From positions 1-40,598 of IMG/VR virus record IMGVR_UViG_3300030430_004503: a stretch of DNA of 40,598 nucleotides; one strand, written 5' to 3'. Positions 1 to 9,917 of this stretch are shown here, piece by piece. How positions within the stretch are numbered: the stretch's first letter is position 1; every line of letters starts with the position of its first letter. A model generated the notes under the pieces. The model was not told the DNA's origin, did not search any database, and saw only the letters and a list, made by a program, of their open reading frames with translations. A program made the position numbers and the translations under genes. This DNA is from a virus.

Positions 1-3000
1 TGTGTGTGTTCCTGCATCTTCGTGAATTCTCAAAGCAACATCTGCACCATTAGCATAAACTTCTAACTTGTCTGATGGTGACGAAGTTCCCAAACCTAAA
101 TTTCCAGCACTTATATGGTTTGCTGTACCATCTGTATAAAAAGCGATCTTTTCAACACCACCATCAAACATATGTAATCGCCCACCATCTGCTGACTTTT
201 CACCTACTTTGAATATGGCATTAGTATTGGCATTACCTTGTACTGTAATAGCTGAATCTTGTGAGCTTGTTGAACTTGATTTGACAGTAAGACGAGAAGT
301 AGGGGCAGTCAGACCGATACCGAATTTTCCATCTGCCAAAAGCCTAGCTTTTTCACTATTATTTGAACCCTCATCAGTTCTGAAAGCTATATCTCTACCA
401 AATGTATCAAAAGCGATACTAGCACCATCTAAATCACCATCTGCTTGTGATAAAGCACCCACTCTGCCCATTTCTGTTGCATATGCTGATTTTAAATAAA
501 CACCATAAGTAGTTGCACCTGCTGCTTCTACTAATAAAACATTACTATCATTATTAGCAGAATTTTTTATATGAACTAACTTAGAGGGTGATGTAAGTCC
601 TATACCAAAATTCCCACCACCACTATTAAAATATGAATCGCCATAACTTCTTACTAGGGTTGTTACAACCCCACCATCAGCACCTTTAAGAACACCACCT
701 GAAGAATTACCCTCAAGTCTCATATAGTGGTTAGCATCAAAAGCCGCCGATATAAGTCTGCTTCCAGTTGCTTGTATATTACCTGCTACATCTAATGTCT
801 GACTTGGTGAAGAAGTTGCTATACCTACTCTCCCTGAAGCCCCATCAACTCGCATAAACTCAGCACTTGCAGAACCATTCCAACCAGTTACTTTGAAGAT
901 ACCATGTGCTGTATTGTTTTGTGTTTGTATTTCTGTTGCACCACCAGTCTGTTTGAAAAAAGTTTTGGCATTAGTATTATCTTGGTCTTGCATAGTAATA
1001 CCTGCATGACCTGATGAAAAACCTTTGATATGTAGTAAGGCATTATTATCTAAAGAAGTTGAGGTGTTTATTAGTACACGACCTGAACTATCTATCCTGA
1101 ATCTTTCTAAACCATTTGTAAAAATACGAGCATTATTTGCTATTGACCAAGTAATTTTATTAGTTGAAGTTCCAAAGGTATCACCAATAAAATCGTCTGA
1201 AGCTGTAACTGAACCAGTAACATCTATACCTGTTGAGGTGGTTTCCATTTTGATAGAAGCGTTATGATAAAGACCAACACCAGCACCAGAGTTTGTTACA
1301 AGCTGTTGATTACCTGAACTATCTTGCAGTCTAAATTCAGTACCACGAACTATTAAGTTACCTGTGCCTTTTTCCCAAATGTAACTATTAGAGCCATCGT
1401 GATAAATTTCTAAGTCATTACCTGTACCAAATTGAGCTTTTACATTATCTTGTAGTTTTAGGTTTTTTTGATATATGACATTTTCTGTACTGCCATCTAC
1501 CCTAAAGTATGAAGTTACACCACCACTTCCGTCATCTGTTCTGAAGATTATGTCTTTGTCATCTGAGGTAGTTGTGATGTAAAAATGACCTGTATTGTTA
1601 GCCATAAAGGTATCTGTACCATTATGTGTAAGAGAAAAATCACCACCTGCCCCTACTGTAAAAACTTGATCATCTGCATTTATTCTTAGACCATGACTGA
1701 AATCAAATCTGTCAGCACTTGCATTCCATAAAATTGTGGCATCAGAAGAAGCACTGACTGCATCTTGGATTGTGATACCTGCACCATCAGCATTTGAAGA
1801 AGTGTCGCCACTACCGAAATTAAGGGTTATATTCTTATCTTTGACATCTAAATTAGTGGTATCAATAGTTGTGGTTGTACCTGAAACTGTAAGGTTGCCT
1901 GAGATCGTCTGATTCCCTGTTAGAGCTAAAGTTGTACCATCAAAGGTAAGATTAGCTTCCCCATTCAAAGAATTGCTTCCTGAAGCTGTTATGACCCTGT
2001 TATCTGACATATTGGTAACAGAGTTGATAGCACCTACACCAACCTGATTACCATTCCAAAAAAGTGTGCCTGAGTTTTGATAAAGTCTGTTTGTGGTTGA
2101 GCTTGGAGTATGATCTGCAATTAAGACATTTTTGAAAGCCTTACTTGCATCAATAACAGTAGTATCACCAACATGTAAATATCCATTACTATCTGCATCA
2201 TCAATATTTAAACTTGAATCTAGTTGCGAACCATTGTGTCTATCAAGGGTTAATAAATCCACCAAATTGTAAGAGCCACCTGATGTTGTTGGAGCTTGTA
2301 CAACTTTGAATTTTATTTTTGCAGATGGATTAGCTGAACCTAAACCGAACCCAGCAGTTCTGCTAGTCATATCAACAAACATTCCAGCAATATCTTGTTC
2401 AGTCGCTAAGTTTGCTCCTGTACCTGAATCTCTTAAATTTGTTGAAAATTTAATACTACCTGCATTTAAACCTGAATCATTAGTTTGTCCTTGTTTTCTT
2501 TGGTTAAATATGACGAGTTGTGGCAAGTTATCTGAGGTCGCCACATACTGATTAAATGTTTGTAACTTTGTTGTATGTTTGTTAAAGGTAATGCTACCTT
2601 GATTACCAGTTGTGGTATTTGACAAAATATCTTGGACACCTTCACCTGCTAAACCAACTAAATCACCAGTCAGTAAAATACCTGTACTTGAGAATGAGCC
2701 ACCACCACCCTCACTATTAGGTGTTTGACCTGTATATTTATAGGAAACACTTTCGTTATCAGTTGTATTTCTGCTTATAACAATATCTTCGTTTCTTGGT
2801 TTTCTGCCCTCTTGATTATTAAATGCAGTATCATCAGGAGCATTAGTGTTTCCTGCTTGATTAAAGAAGAAGATACCACCACCGACACCCTGAAAATCAT
2901 CATCTCTAATTCTGACAAAGTTACCTGAAACAGAACTTGATAAAGCAGATTCATTACCTGAATAATCTACTGCTCTGACCCAAAAGAAATAATTTGTGCC

Positions 3001-5157
3001 ATAAACCAACCCATCTTCTACACCTGTAAAAATGGTAGATGCTTTACTTGGTTCTCCTGAAATAGTTGCTATAACAGTAGAATCATCTGTGGGGTTTGAA
3101 TCAACAGTTTTTCTATATACTTTAACTGCTCTTAAATCTGTATCACTAGGATTTGTCCAAGTAACTTTAATTGTTGATGGCAGACCTGTAGAAGCAGAAA
3201 GATTTGTCGGCACACTTGGAGCAGTTGTATCTCCTGCAATTGTAATATTTCTTACAGTTGAAAAAGCACTAGAAACAGTTGATGCACTTTTGTGTCTGAC
3301 CCTGACATAATACTGTGCACCTCTTACAGCATTTTCTATTCTGAATGTAGTTTGATCTGGTTCAACTAATGCACTTGATGTTGGTGTTCCAAATGTTCCA
3401 CCCACTCGCCATTGAATCTCAGTTTGGAAAATAGATGATGAACTTGCATTTGTCCAAGTAACATCAACATGACTTTTGATCGTACCATTGTCATTTGTAT
3501 TTCCTTGTGTCAATCCATTTGCTGCTAATGTTGGTGGTGAAATAATAATCAGACCATCATCAGATTGAGAATTTGCTGTGGTTGCAATGTAATCATTACT
3601 TGTATCAAAAGCGAAAACATTGTTATCAATTTCTTTCAGACCAAGTTTGCAAAATACTACAGGGTTTTCCCCACTTGTAGTTTCTGTATTCACAGAGAGA
3701 ACTTCAAAAGTTTTTGCACTAAAACCTAATCTTTCGTTTGTAACATTCACATAGTTTCCAGGTACTAATTCAAGAAATTTAAGTGTTGTGCTTACTTCCA
3801 ACATTTTTGTTCTTCTTTGATAATTTAAATTAAGTTGGCTTAATCTTTGTGCTTGAGAATCATTTGTAACAAATGGCATTTTGACTTCCATTTCTTTTTT
3901 ATAATTACTTGAACTTTCGCCAGTAGGTGTATCTATATTTAGATAATTAACTGCATTACCACTTGAATCTTGACCTGTATTTCTGACAGCAGAATCGGTT
4001 GTTGTAAATTTATTATTAGCATCAACAAAAATTGGTTTGACAGTATTTTGTAATTTTCCCAATGCTGTGGAGTTTGTCATTTGGATTTCTGAGACTAAAT
4101 CATCGTCTGTAATGGTCAGACTTGCTGTTTGAGCAACACCGACAAAGATATTGAATTGTCCATTGACATAAGTGACTTTACCAGCACAACTTGACAAAAT
4201 ACCACTCAAGGCTTCTGACCCTGCTGTACTTGCATTTAAAAAACCATTAGCTGTATATTTATTTTGGTTTGTACCTGAACTGTCAGCAATTTGCACTTCA
4301 CAAGCATTTGCCGCACTAACAAAGTTACCAGCAGAAGAAGTATTATCATTTATCTCATTAAGTGAATCGTTACTTGAAATAGCTTTTAAACCATATCTTG
4401 TATCAGTAAGGTAATCTCTAACAATCAAAGCTGGATTATTTGTCCATGCTGTTTGTGAGTTTCTTGGGTCAAATACTTTTTTACCTTTAACTTGAAAACT
4501 TATTTCTGGCAAACTTGTAAGTTTTTGTTGATCAAAAACCATCTTAAAATGTACATAAGCAATCCCTTTTAAATCATGCTGATCTGTGAAATCTGTTTGA
4601 GCAATCGTATATGGATTCATTTCTTGGTTGTCAGCACCAAGACCTGATATGAACTGAATCAATCTACCATTTACATCTAAAGCATTTGGATTATCTGTAT
4701 TTGTATATTTAACATTTGTGACTGTACTTACTGTTGCTCCATCAATTGTAGATGTACTTGCTGTTACTTCCTCTTTATTAATAAATATTTTTTCAATGCT
4801 CTGTATTTCATGTCCAGCAACTGCCACAATAATATTTAAATTTGAGTTATCAATACCACTTGCTTTTGCATAAATTATTGTTCCACCAACTCTCGTTTCT
4901 CCATAGATTATTTGTCTTGGAGCTATCCCACTTATTTTTGAAAGTTTTGAACCAAAGTTATCTGCTAACGGATTGTCTTGCTTTTTGGATAGTATGACAC
5001 CTAATGTTGTTAAAACTCCTGCTGTAACAATCTGACCAATATTTGCTGCAAAAAAGCCACTAAGTGCAAATGAACCTGTAGTAATTATTGTGCTTATTGC
5101 TAAACCAACTGTTGCAAAAAGTGCGGCTTTTAATCCTGTTTCAAGTGCCTTAGCCAT
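1..5157 (-). CDS. Tail tip/host-specificity protein (J-like) with FN3 domains and long fibre region, 3' end off the window
   Basis: Open without a stop from ATG at 5157 (GGAG just upstream) to the left edge, at least 1719 residues. The N-terminus has small hydrophobic/glycine-rich segments and then about 500 residues resembling the phage J/tip attachment proteins that cap the tail and contact the receptor. Around nt 3540-2940 are two fibronectin-III-like domains (motif TTAPSVPTNLSAS, then TWTNPSDTDLRAVKVYR). A Gly/Asn-rich linker follows, and the rest (nt about 2650-1) is a long run of beta-rich fibre sequence with recurring phrases such as GIGLTSPS, GLGTSSPS and LEIYHDGSN, typical of marine phage fibres. 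It overlaps the 3' end of the upstream NlpC/P60-like gene by 8 nt. Its missing C-terminus is probably the S74 fragment at the right edge. The role is certain at the level of tail tip/fibre; the receptor is unknown. Confidence 0.85.
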   Translation of the reverse strand, partial: MAKALETGLKAALFATVGLAISTIITTGSFALSGFFAANIGQIVTAGVLTTLGVILSKKQDNPLADNFGSKLSKISGIAPRQIIYGETRVGGTIIYAKASGIDNSNLNIIVAVAGHEIQSIEKIFINKEEVTASTSTIDGATVSTVTNVKYTNTDNPNALDVNGRLIQFISGLGADNQEMNPYTIAQTDFTDQHDLKGIAYVHFKMVFDQQKLTSLPEISFQVKGKKVFDPRNSQTAWTNNPALIVRDYLTDTRYGLKAISSNDSLNEINDNTSSAGNFVSAANACEVQIADSSGTNQNKYTANGFLNASTAGSEALSGILSSCAGKVTYVNGQFNIFVGVAQTASLTITDDDLVSEIQMTNSTALGKLQNTVKPIFVDANNKFTTTDSAVRNTGQDSSGNAVNYLNIDTPTGESSSNYKKEMEVKMPFVTNDSQAQRLSQLNLNYQRRTKMLEVSTTLKFLELVPGNYVNVTNERLGFSAKTFEVLSVNTETTSGENPVVFCKLGLKEIDNNVFAFDTSNDYIATTANSQSDDGLIIISPPTLAANGLTQGNTNDNGTIKSHVDVTWTNASSSSIFQTEIQWRVGGTFGTPTSSALVEPDQTTFRIENAVRGAQYYVRVRHKSASTVSSAFSTVRNITIAGDTTAPSVPTNLSASTGLPSTIKVTWTNPSDTDLRAVKVYRKTVDSNPTDDSTVIATISGEPSKASTIFTGVEDGLVYGTNYFFWVRAVDYSGNESALSSSVSGNFVRIRDDDFQGVGGGIFFFNQAGNTNAPDDTAFNNQEGRKPRNEDIVISRNTTDNESVSYKYTGQTPNSEGGGGSFSSTGILLTGDLVGLAGEGVQDILSNTTTGNQGSITFNKHTTKLQTFNQYVATSDNLPQLVIFNQRKQGQTNDSGLNAGSIKFSTNLRDSGTGANLATEQDIAGMFVDMTSRTAGFGLGSANPSAKIKFKVVQAPTTSGGSYNLVDLLTLDRHNGSQLDSSLNIDDADSNGYLHVGDTTVIDASKAFKNVLIADHTPSSTTNRLYQNSGTLFWNGNQVGVGAINSVTNMSDNRVITASGSNSLNGEANLTFDGTTLALTGNQTISGNLTVSGTTTTIDTTNLDVKDKNITLNFGSGDTSSNADGAGITIQDAVSASSDATILWNASADRFDFSHGLRINADDQVFTVGAGGDFSLTHNGTDTFMANNTGHFYITTTSDDKDIIFRTDDGSGGVTSYFRVDGSTENVIYQKNLKLQDNVKAQFGTGNDLEIYHDGSNSYIWEKGTGNLIVRGTEFRLQDSSGNQQLVTNSGAGVGLYHNASIKMETTSTGIDVTGSVTASDDFIGDTFGTSTNKITWSIANNARIFTNGLERFRIDSSGRVLINTSTSLDNNALLHIKGFSSGHAGITMQDQDNTNAKTFFKQTGGATEIQTQNNTAHGIFKVTGWNGSASAEFMRVDGASGRVGIATSSPSQTLDVAGNIQATGSRLISAAFDANHYMRLEGNSSGGVLKGADGGVVTTLVRSYGDSYFNSGGGNFGIGLTSPSKLVHIKNSANNDSNVLLVEAAGATTYGVYLKSAYATEMGRVGALSQADGDLDGASIAFDTFGRDIAFRTDEGSNNSEKARLLADGKFGIGLTAPTSRLTVKSSSTSSQDSAITVQGNANTNAIFKVGEKSADGGRLHMFDGGVEKIAFYTDGTANHISAGNLGLGTSSPSDKLEVYANGADVALRIHEDAGTHT

Positions 5158-5560
5158 TTATTCTCCAAATTTGTTTTGCAAGATGTACTGGTTTTGGAAT
5201 CATTCCTGAATCAGAGATTGCTTGAATATGTGTGCCATCAAAGATTCCAAGTAAATGTTCTTCCTCTTTGAAAAGGACAATATCACCAACATTTATATAT
5301 GGTAATTTGATTTGTTTATATTTAAGTTTTTTAAAAACATTATTGATTGTTTGAGGGAAATTATCACCAAGCTCTGAAATCGCTTCTAAGGCACTCTTTT
5401 CATCAGACCAGCTTATCCCTTTGGGTATTGCTGTTTGATCAGTTACAGCTTCAATATATCCGTTTACATAGCGAACACAATCCCATTTTCCCCATGCAAA
5501 TCCTTGATCTTGCACTTTTTTGAAATAATTGAATAAAATTGTTTCCCAGTCATTTTTCAT
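5150..5560 (-). CDS. Tail-tip NlpC/P60-like protein (DUF6950-like)
   Basis: 136 residues. A WGKWDCVRYV motif near residue 23 places a Cys in the Asp-Cys setting seen in the NlpC/P60-like small phage proteins (DUF6950 and the GTA gene 14 peptidase position), and GDIVLF followed by a GTHIQAI strand is the matching barrel part with a possible catalytic His. In GTAs and related siphoviruses the gene at this position, between the DUF2163-like hub and the J-like tip protein, is a cell-wall peptidase that helps DNA entry. Here the protein is short and activity is inferred only from the Cys and His. ATG overlaps the upstream stop by one base (5560). Confidence 0.65.
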   Translation of the reverse strand: MKNDWETILFNYFKKVQDQGFAWGKWDCVRYVNGYIEAVTDQTAIPKGISWSDEKSALEAISELGDNFPQTINNVFKKLKYKQIKLPYINVGDIVLFKEEEHLLGIFDGTHIQAISDSGMIPKPVHLAKQIWRING

Positions 5561-6210
5561 TATTCTAATATTTGTCTTGTTTCTAATGGGTCATCACCAC
5601 CAGAAGGCCCACCGCCTGAACCTCTTCCTGCACTTGTTGGCCCCCAATTTATCACTGCTTCTTGTAGAGCTTGAACAAAATCTAAACCTTTGTCACCAGC
5701 AAATAAGTTTTGCTGACTTGCTCTTGTATATCTCAAGTTTGTAGGTCTTGAAAAATCTATTAATCTATTTTCAAGCTCAACTGAAATTGTATTGGTTGAT
5801 GGGCCATCTGATATTGACATATTCATTATTCTGCCTTTAAAAATAATAAAAGAACTTGCAACTTCATTGTTTCCTGAAAGGAAGCCCATGTGGATAATAA
5901 CATGTCTGTTTTGATAATTTTCTGCTAAAGCTAGATCAATAATTTCTTCGTTCATGCCTGATAAGGCAAGTGACATACCAGTGCTTGAAAGCTCACTTGT
6001 GTCCTCAGTTGAACTGATACTCAAAAGATCACCAGCACCAAGATAGGTTTGACCACCCAAAGATAAATCTTGTGTACCATTCCAAATACGAATTGTGTCT
6101 GTATCAAACAAAAGTTGTACTGCAAAAAACAAAGAAGTTTTATCAGCTTGAATATTCTTTTGAATTTTTAGTTTGTCTGTTGCCGATAAATTGTCAAATC
6201 TACTAGCCAT
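5560..6210 (-). CDS. Minor tail/baseplate hub protein (DUF2163/GTA gp13-like)
   Basis: 216 residues, one base overlap on both sides with its neighbours, so part of a tightly coupled tail-tip operon. The middle (WNGTQDLSLGGQTYLGAGDLL, then ELENRLIDFSRPTNLRYT and LFAGDKGLDFV) is typical of the DUF2163/phage BR0599 group, which in GTAs forms the hub of the tail tip. The protein is shorter than full GTA gp13 and ends in a Gly/Pro-rich tail. A structural role is well supported by position; the exact family assignment is from memory of motif patterns. Confidence 0.65.
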   Translation of the reverse strand: MASRFDNLSATDKLKIQKNIQADKTSLFFAVQLLFDTDTIRIWNGTQDLSLGGQTYLGAGDLLSISSTEDTSELSSTGMSLALSGMNEEIIDLALAENYQNRHVIIHMGFLSGNNEVASSFIIFKGRIMNMSISDGPSTNTISVELENRLIDFSRPTNLRYTRASQQNLFAGDKGLDFVQALQEAVINWGPTSAGRGSGGGPSGGDDPLETRQILE

Positions 6211-7091
6211 TAGACCACCTCAATACATGAAAAACTTATACCATAATTTGATACTTTGTCTGCTGACCAACCAACTTCAGGGCTTACCAATCTGAATAAA
6301 CCTTTAGGATTTGTAAACACAGCAAAACTTCCATCTGCAAAATCTGCTCTTAATTTTGGTTCAATTCTAACTGAAAAATGATTCAAAGCACTTCCGCCTT
6401 GTGATGTTTCTGTCGCATCTTCTACTACTTGTACCAGTTGAACTGGATTTGTGGTTGTAGAACTTGTACCTTGAATTTGTAAATAATCGCCAACTTTAAT
6501 TGTACCTGTACCACTATTTGAACTTGCTTCTAAAGATAAAGCTTCTGCTCCTTTTACATTTTGCCTTACTTTGCAACTAGCTGTACTACTCTCTGTCACT
6601 AAAGTTTTATCTGATGTAAATTGTGTATTAGTTCCTGCAATATTAGTAATTTTATGTGTCCCATTATTTTCAGGATTGACAGCTCCTGTAATATGAAAAA
6701 AATCACCCACAGCTAAACCTGTTAAAGCTGTACCAGCAGTTATAACTGAAGTGGTGGCATTGAAACTAAGAGTGACATTTGTATTATTAACTCTTGGGTC
6801 AGCTATTAAATGTGTTGTGCTGTAAGTGCCTTTGTTGGCTAAAGCATCAGGGTCTGCGAATTTAAAATAATTTTCTTGTCCTTTTAATTGCATCAAAAAA
6901 GATTGCCAATTAACTGCTGTTGATCTTCGCATTGGCGGTAAGGAAACATCTGCTGTCCAATAAACCCCATCAAATTCTTGAACTTTATATTTAAAACTAA
7001 AGGGTGAGCTTGTTATACCTTGTGCCCTTACAATTCTAAAACTACTTGTAACAAAGTTTGGGGTTGTTGGCATTGCTATTGTTCTAGGCAT
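6210..7091 (-). CDS. Distal tail/minor tail protein
   Basis: 293 residues, directly downstream of the tape measure gene, where siphoviruses encode their distal tail or gpM-like protein. The N-terminal third (FRIVRAQGITSSPFSFKYKV, then W.ADVSLPPMRRSTAVNWQSFL) fits the beta-rich fold of distal tail proteins that measure substitution of positions in a sheet; residues about 110-250 are Thr/Ser-rich and resemble an inserted beta domain. The last residues GISFSCIEVV end the domain on a strand. No catalytic motif. The role is inferred from order and composition, not from a firm family match. Confidence 0.6.
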   Translation of the reverse strand: MPRTIAMPTTPNFVTSSFRIVRAQGITSSPFSFKYKVQEFDGVYWTADVSLPPMRRSTAVNWQSFLMQLKGQENYFKFADPDALANKGTYSTTHLIADPRVNNTNVTLSFNATTSVITAGTALTGLAVGDFFHITGAVNPENNGTHKITNIAGTNTQFTSDKTLVTESSTASCKVRQNVKGAEALSLEASSNSGTGTIKVGDYLQIQGTSSTTTNPVQLVQVVEDATETSQGGSALNHFSVRIEPKLRADFADGSFAVFTNPKGLFRLVSPEVGWSADKVSNYGISFSCIEVV

Positions 7092-7105
7092 TTTGTAAAA
7101 CTCCT

Positions 7106-9373
7106 TTAAGCACCTTGTAAAGCTCCTCTAAATCTTAGATTTCTTTCAGCACTTTCAGATACAGCAGATTTTGTTGCATCAGCTATTTGTGGCATAAGTT
7201 GTAAAACCTCATTTCTTACAGTAGCTTGAACACCAGTAGCAAAGTTTACAGACTGATTGACAACAACTGTTTGTCCCCCACCAAGTGCATTTCTTGTATT
7301 CATGTTGTTAAGCAATGTTCCACTGGCATGAGGTACAAATAATTCAGGCCCTCTTTCTCCTACAAGTTTTGGCATTCTTGAGTGCATTGCTCCACCCCCT
7401 GCCATTCCTACTGAACCAGACCCTGCACTTGATGTTTCAGGTGCTGGTGTATCATTACCAAAGTTACTAAATATACTATCTATGATTGGGTCAATAATTG
7501 ACATTTGTATGAACGCCGCAACAACTTGATCAACTATCCGTAAAGCTAAATTTTTAAATGATTCCATTGCATCTTCACCACCTCTTAATGCTTGAACAAA
7601 TTCATCAGCAATAGCCAAGCTTGATGCTGTAAGTGCATCTTCAAGTGCATCGCTAAATACAAATGCTTCTTTTTCACCCTCACCAAAAAAGTTAGAAAGT
7701 TTTTCTGCAGCTTCATCAACTGTTAAACCAAATTCTTCTCTTAAAAAATCTGCCATATCCTCTAATTTTTCTTTGAAAAATTCAGGGTTTTGATTTTTAA
7801 ATTCCTGATTTAGTAGAGCTGTCGCATCTGTTGCTTTTGTAAGTGAATCAAATAATAATCTATCATCAACTGGTAACAATTCAATTTGTAGATTTCTCAT
7901 AAAATCTTCTTCTGACATTCCAAATATAGTTTTGAAAAATTCTGATCTGAAATCAAATTCTGCTGGATTGATTCCGAGCATTCTAAAATAAGTTTCTGTT
8001 CCTCTAAGCATTGTTGGCTCTGCTTCACCAAATACTGTTTTTTCTAAGTCTAAAATTGCATTCTTTCTGAATTCAACAAAATCACCTTCCAATTTGTCAA
8101 GAACATTTTTTAAACCACCAGCTTCATTAATGATTTGTTGTATTGTTAGTTCAGGTGGTTTTATCTTTTTAAACGCATTTGCTAAATCAAGCACTGAGCC
8201 TGATAGTCTTTTTACTGGGTCAATTGTAACTGTTATATTATCTTCTACTGCTTTACTTTTTTCTGCTAATGTATCTCCTTCTTCTGCTGTTTCTTTAAAT
8301 GCTAGACTGAGTGCTCCATAAGCTGCTGTACTTGCTGCGGCAATGATTCCAGTATTCACAAGAATTGAAACACCTCTTGTTTGAATCGCTTGTAAAATTG
8401 ATTGAGCTACTGTCAAGTTTTGTATAACTTGTGATAATGCTTTAAATGCAGTTGTGATTGTTCCAATATTTGCTATAACCGCTGCAACACTTGCACCGAT
8501 AAGAAGTGATAAAAATACTCTTAAATTTTCAATAGCAAGAAGTATAGGTTCTGTTAGTAGTTTGAGAGCACCTGTTAAAACCACACCGATTACATTTGCT
8601 ACACCTTTAGCATTATTTAAAATAGCGGCTAATCTTCTTGAAAAACTTGTGAGAGCTTGAGCAAAACCACCATCACCAATTGCTACAAAGAATTCTGAAA
8701 TTGCATCTTGTAAGTTTGATATAGCACCTGATAAGGTATTTGCTCTTTCTGCAATAGCTGTTGGAAATTTTTCTCTTCCAATACTACGAAGAAAATCTAT
8801 AACAGCACTACCTGATCTATCAATTGTTGTTGTGACACCATCAAAGGTAACAGTAATTTTATCGCCCTGTTGTCTTGCAATTACACCAAACTGTTTCAGC
8901 ATTTCCATCTCACCAGTAGTAGCATTAAAAGCTGCTTGAGCAAGGTCAGTAATTGATTTACCCATACCAGCGGCGAAGTTACCAAAATCTTGTAATACTC
9001 CTGCTGTTGGCACTACCCCAGCTTGTTTTAAAGTTATAAATGCTCTTGCTACTTCATCAATTTGGAATGTGGTTCTGCTTGTAAATTCTCTGATAAGATC
9101 AAAACTTAATGCGGCATTTTTCGCACTTCCAGTTACTGCTCTTAATGTTGCTTCTAAATCTTCAAATGTTCTTATCGTATTAACAATATTTCCAAGAACA
9201 ACCCCAACTCCTAAAGTTGCAAGAACAGCACCTACTTGTTTTAAACTATCACCGACACTTTTGGATTTTTGTTTTGTTTGATCTAATTTTTTATTAACAT
9301 CTGCAAGACCTGCTTTAAGTTTTGCGGTTTCTGCTTTGATCTCAATTAAGAGTGTATCAACAGTTTTAGCCAT
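7106..9373 (-). CDS. Tail tape measure protein
   Basis: 755 residues, the longest complete tail gene. The N-terminus is a charged coiled coil (about residues 1-45), followed by an Ala/Gly-rich hydrophobic region and several hydrophobic helices (about 255-360), then a long mostly helical region. The C-terminus carries the tape-measure signature GERGPELFVPHASGTLL (around residue 665) after a Gly-rich linker, as in lambda gpH-type and many siphoviral proteins. Using the usual rule of about 0.15 nm per residue, the tail would be roughly 110 nm. It starts with ATG sharing one base with the stop of the tail chaperone upstream. Confident. Confidence 0.93.
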   Translation of the reverse strand: MAKTVDTLLIEIKAETAKLKAGLADVNKKLDQTKQKSKSVGDSLKQVGAVLATLGVGVVLGNIVNTIRTFEDLEATLRAVTGSAKNAALSFDLIREFTSRTTFQIDEVARAFITLKQAGVVPTAGVLQDFGNFAAGMGKSITDLAQAAFNATTGEMEMLKQFGVIARQQGDKITVTFDGVTTTIDRSGSAVIDFLRSIGREKFPTAIAERANTLSGAISNLQDAISEFFVAIGDGGFAQALTSFSRRLAAILNNAKGVANVIGVVLTGALKLLTEPILLAIENLRVFLSLLIGASVAAVIANIGTITTAFKALSQVIQNLTVAQSILQAIQTRGVSILVNTGIIAAASTAAYGALSLAFKETAEEGDTLAEKSKAVEDNITVTIDPVKRLSGSVLDLANAFKKIKPPELTIQQIINEAGGLKNVLDKLEGDFVEFRKNAILDLEKTVFGEAEPTMLRGTETYFRMLGINPAEFDFRSEFFKTIFGMSEEDFMRNLQIELLPVDDRLLFDSLTKATDATALLNQEFKNQNPEFFKEKLEDMADFLREEFGLTVDEAAEKLSNFFGEGEKEAFVFSDALEDALTASSLAIADEFVQALRGGEDAMESFKNLALRIVDQVVAAFIQMSIIDPIIDSIFSNFGNDTPAPETSSAGSGSVGMAGGGAMHSRMPKLVGERGPELFVPHASGTLLNNMNTRNALGGGQTVVVNQSVNFATGVQATVRNEVLQLMPQIADATKSAVSESAERNLRFRGALQGA

Positions 9374-9546
9374 CAGTCAGGGTACAACTCCTGTAATTCG
9401 GCAAGTCTGTCTTTTGTCATTGATTCCGTTTTTTGTCCACTTGTATTGAACTCAATAAAACCATTGACAGCTTTGTAAATTTCTTTTGGACTAGAATTCC
9501 AAAAGTCTTTGGGTCGCATACCTATCATACCAAAACAAATTTCCAT
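9373..9546 (-). CDS. Tail assembly chaperone (Phage_TAC_6/rcc01693-like), probably made as a -1 frameshift extension
   Basis: Short frame of 57 residues from the first ATG (9546), ending in TGA that shares a base with the tape measure start. The sequence GMIGMRPKDFWNSSPKEIY is the hallmark of the small chaperone family that follows GTA gene 10. The family normally has about ten residues before this motif, and here the frame is open upstream of the ATG back to a slippery GGGAAAG at the end of the preceding gene, giving VDSLPIKRY before the Met; no ATG, GTG or TTG lies in that stretch and there is no obvious ribosome site at the ATG. The simplest reading is a fusion product like lambda gpGT. 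Confidence 0.7.
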   Translation of the reverse strand: MEICFGMIGMRPKDFWNSSPKEIYKAVNGFIEFNTSGQKTESMTKDRLAELQELYPD

Positions 9547-9569
9547 GTATCTTTTGATAGGTAAACTAT

Positions 9570-9917
9570 CTACTTTCCCCCTGCTTTCTCACCCCCTGAT
9601 TCTTCGCCTGAATCATCAGATAATGTTGTCGCTAGTAAGGTTGCTACAACTTTTGTTGATTCAACAATACCTGCATCTTGCACAATCTTATTGATTTCTG
9701 TTTGTTGTAAATCATTTCCACCACCCCTAAGTGCTGGTAACAAAACAGTAACGAGGTCTCTGATTCTCACATCACCCTCGCCCATTCTTTGCGCAACTTT
9801 TATAATACCTTGACCTAATGCATCTTCTATCTGCATTAGTGCATCTATCGTAAGCCTTGCCTTATATTCTTTATTATTAAGACTTAGCTTTATTTCGCCC
9901 TTTAATGGATTCGCCAT
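9570..9917 (-). CDS. Tail tube/tape chaperone, GTA gp10-like (lambda gpG position)
   Basis: 115 residues from the ATG at 9917, chosen because AGGAG lies at good distance upstream; a longer frame to 9950 adds 11 residues without support. The sequence (KLSLNNKEYKARLTIDALMQIEDALGQGI) matches the GTA_gp10 group of small proteins between the major tail protein and the tape measure, which chaperone tail assembly. The C-terminus is a disordered Gly/Glu/Ser stretch ending GEKAGGK at the slippery site. The gene starts inside the preceding frame (41 nt overlap). Probable partner is its own frameshifted longer form. Confidence 0.75.
   Translation of the reverse strand: MANPLKGEIKLSLNNKEYKARLTIDALMQIEDALGQGIIKVAQRMGEGDVRIRDLVTVLLPALRGGGNDLQQTEINKIVQDAGIVESTKVVATLLATTLSDDSGEESGGEKAGGK
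9573..9579 (-). promoter_or_regulatory. Slippery heptamer GGGAAAG for -1 ribosomal frameshifting
   Basis: Read on the minus strand the end of the upstream gene is GCA GGG GGA AAG TAG. It contains G GGA AAG, the same heptamer and phase used in the lambda G/GT tail chaperones, immediately before the stop. A -1 slip enters exactly the frame of the downstream tail chaperone. Efficiency cannot be judged; I did not find an obvious strong stem downstream. Confidence 0.65.

Noticed and set aside
1-10. TGTGTGTGTT at the left edge considered as a microsatellite or terminal repeat
   Set aside because: Only a few units, codes in frame for THT in the fibre, and no matching repeat of useful length at the right edge.
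209-4414. Several plus-strand frames of 60-90 codons opposite the tip/fibre gene
   Set aside because: They lie opposite a continuous minus-strand frame with clear J-like, FN3 and fibre sequence, have no ribosome sites, and their translations look like antisense of fibre repeats.
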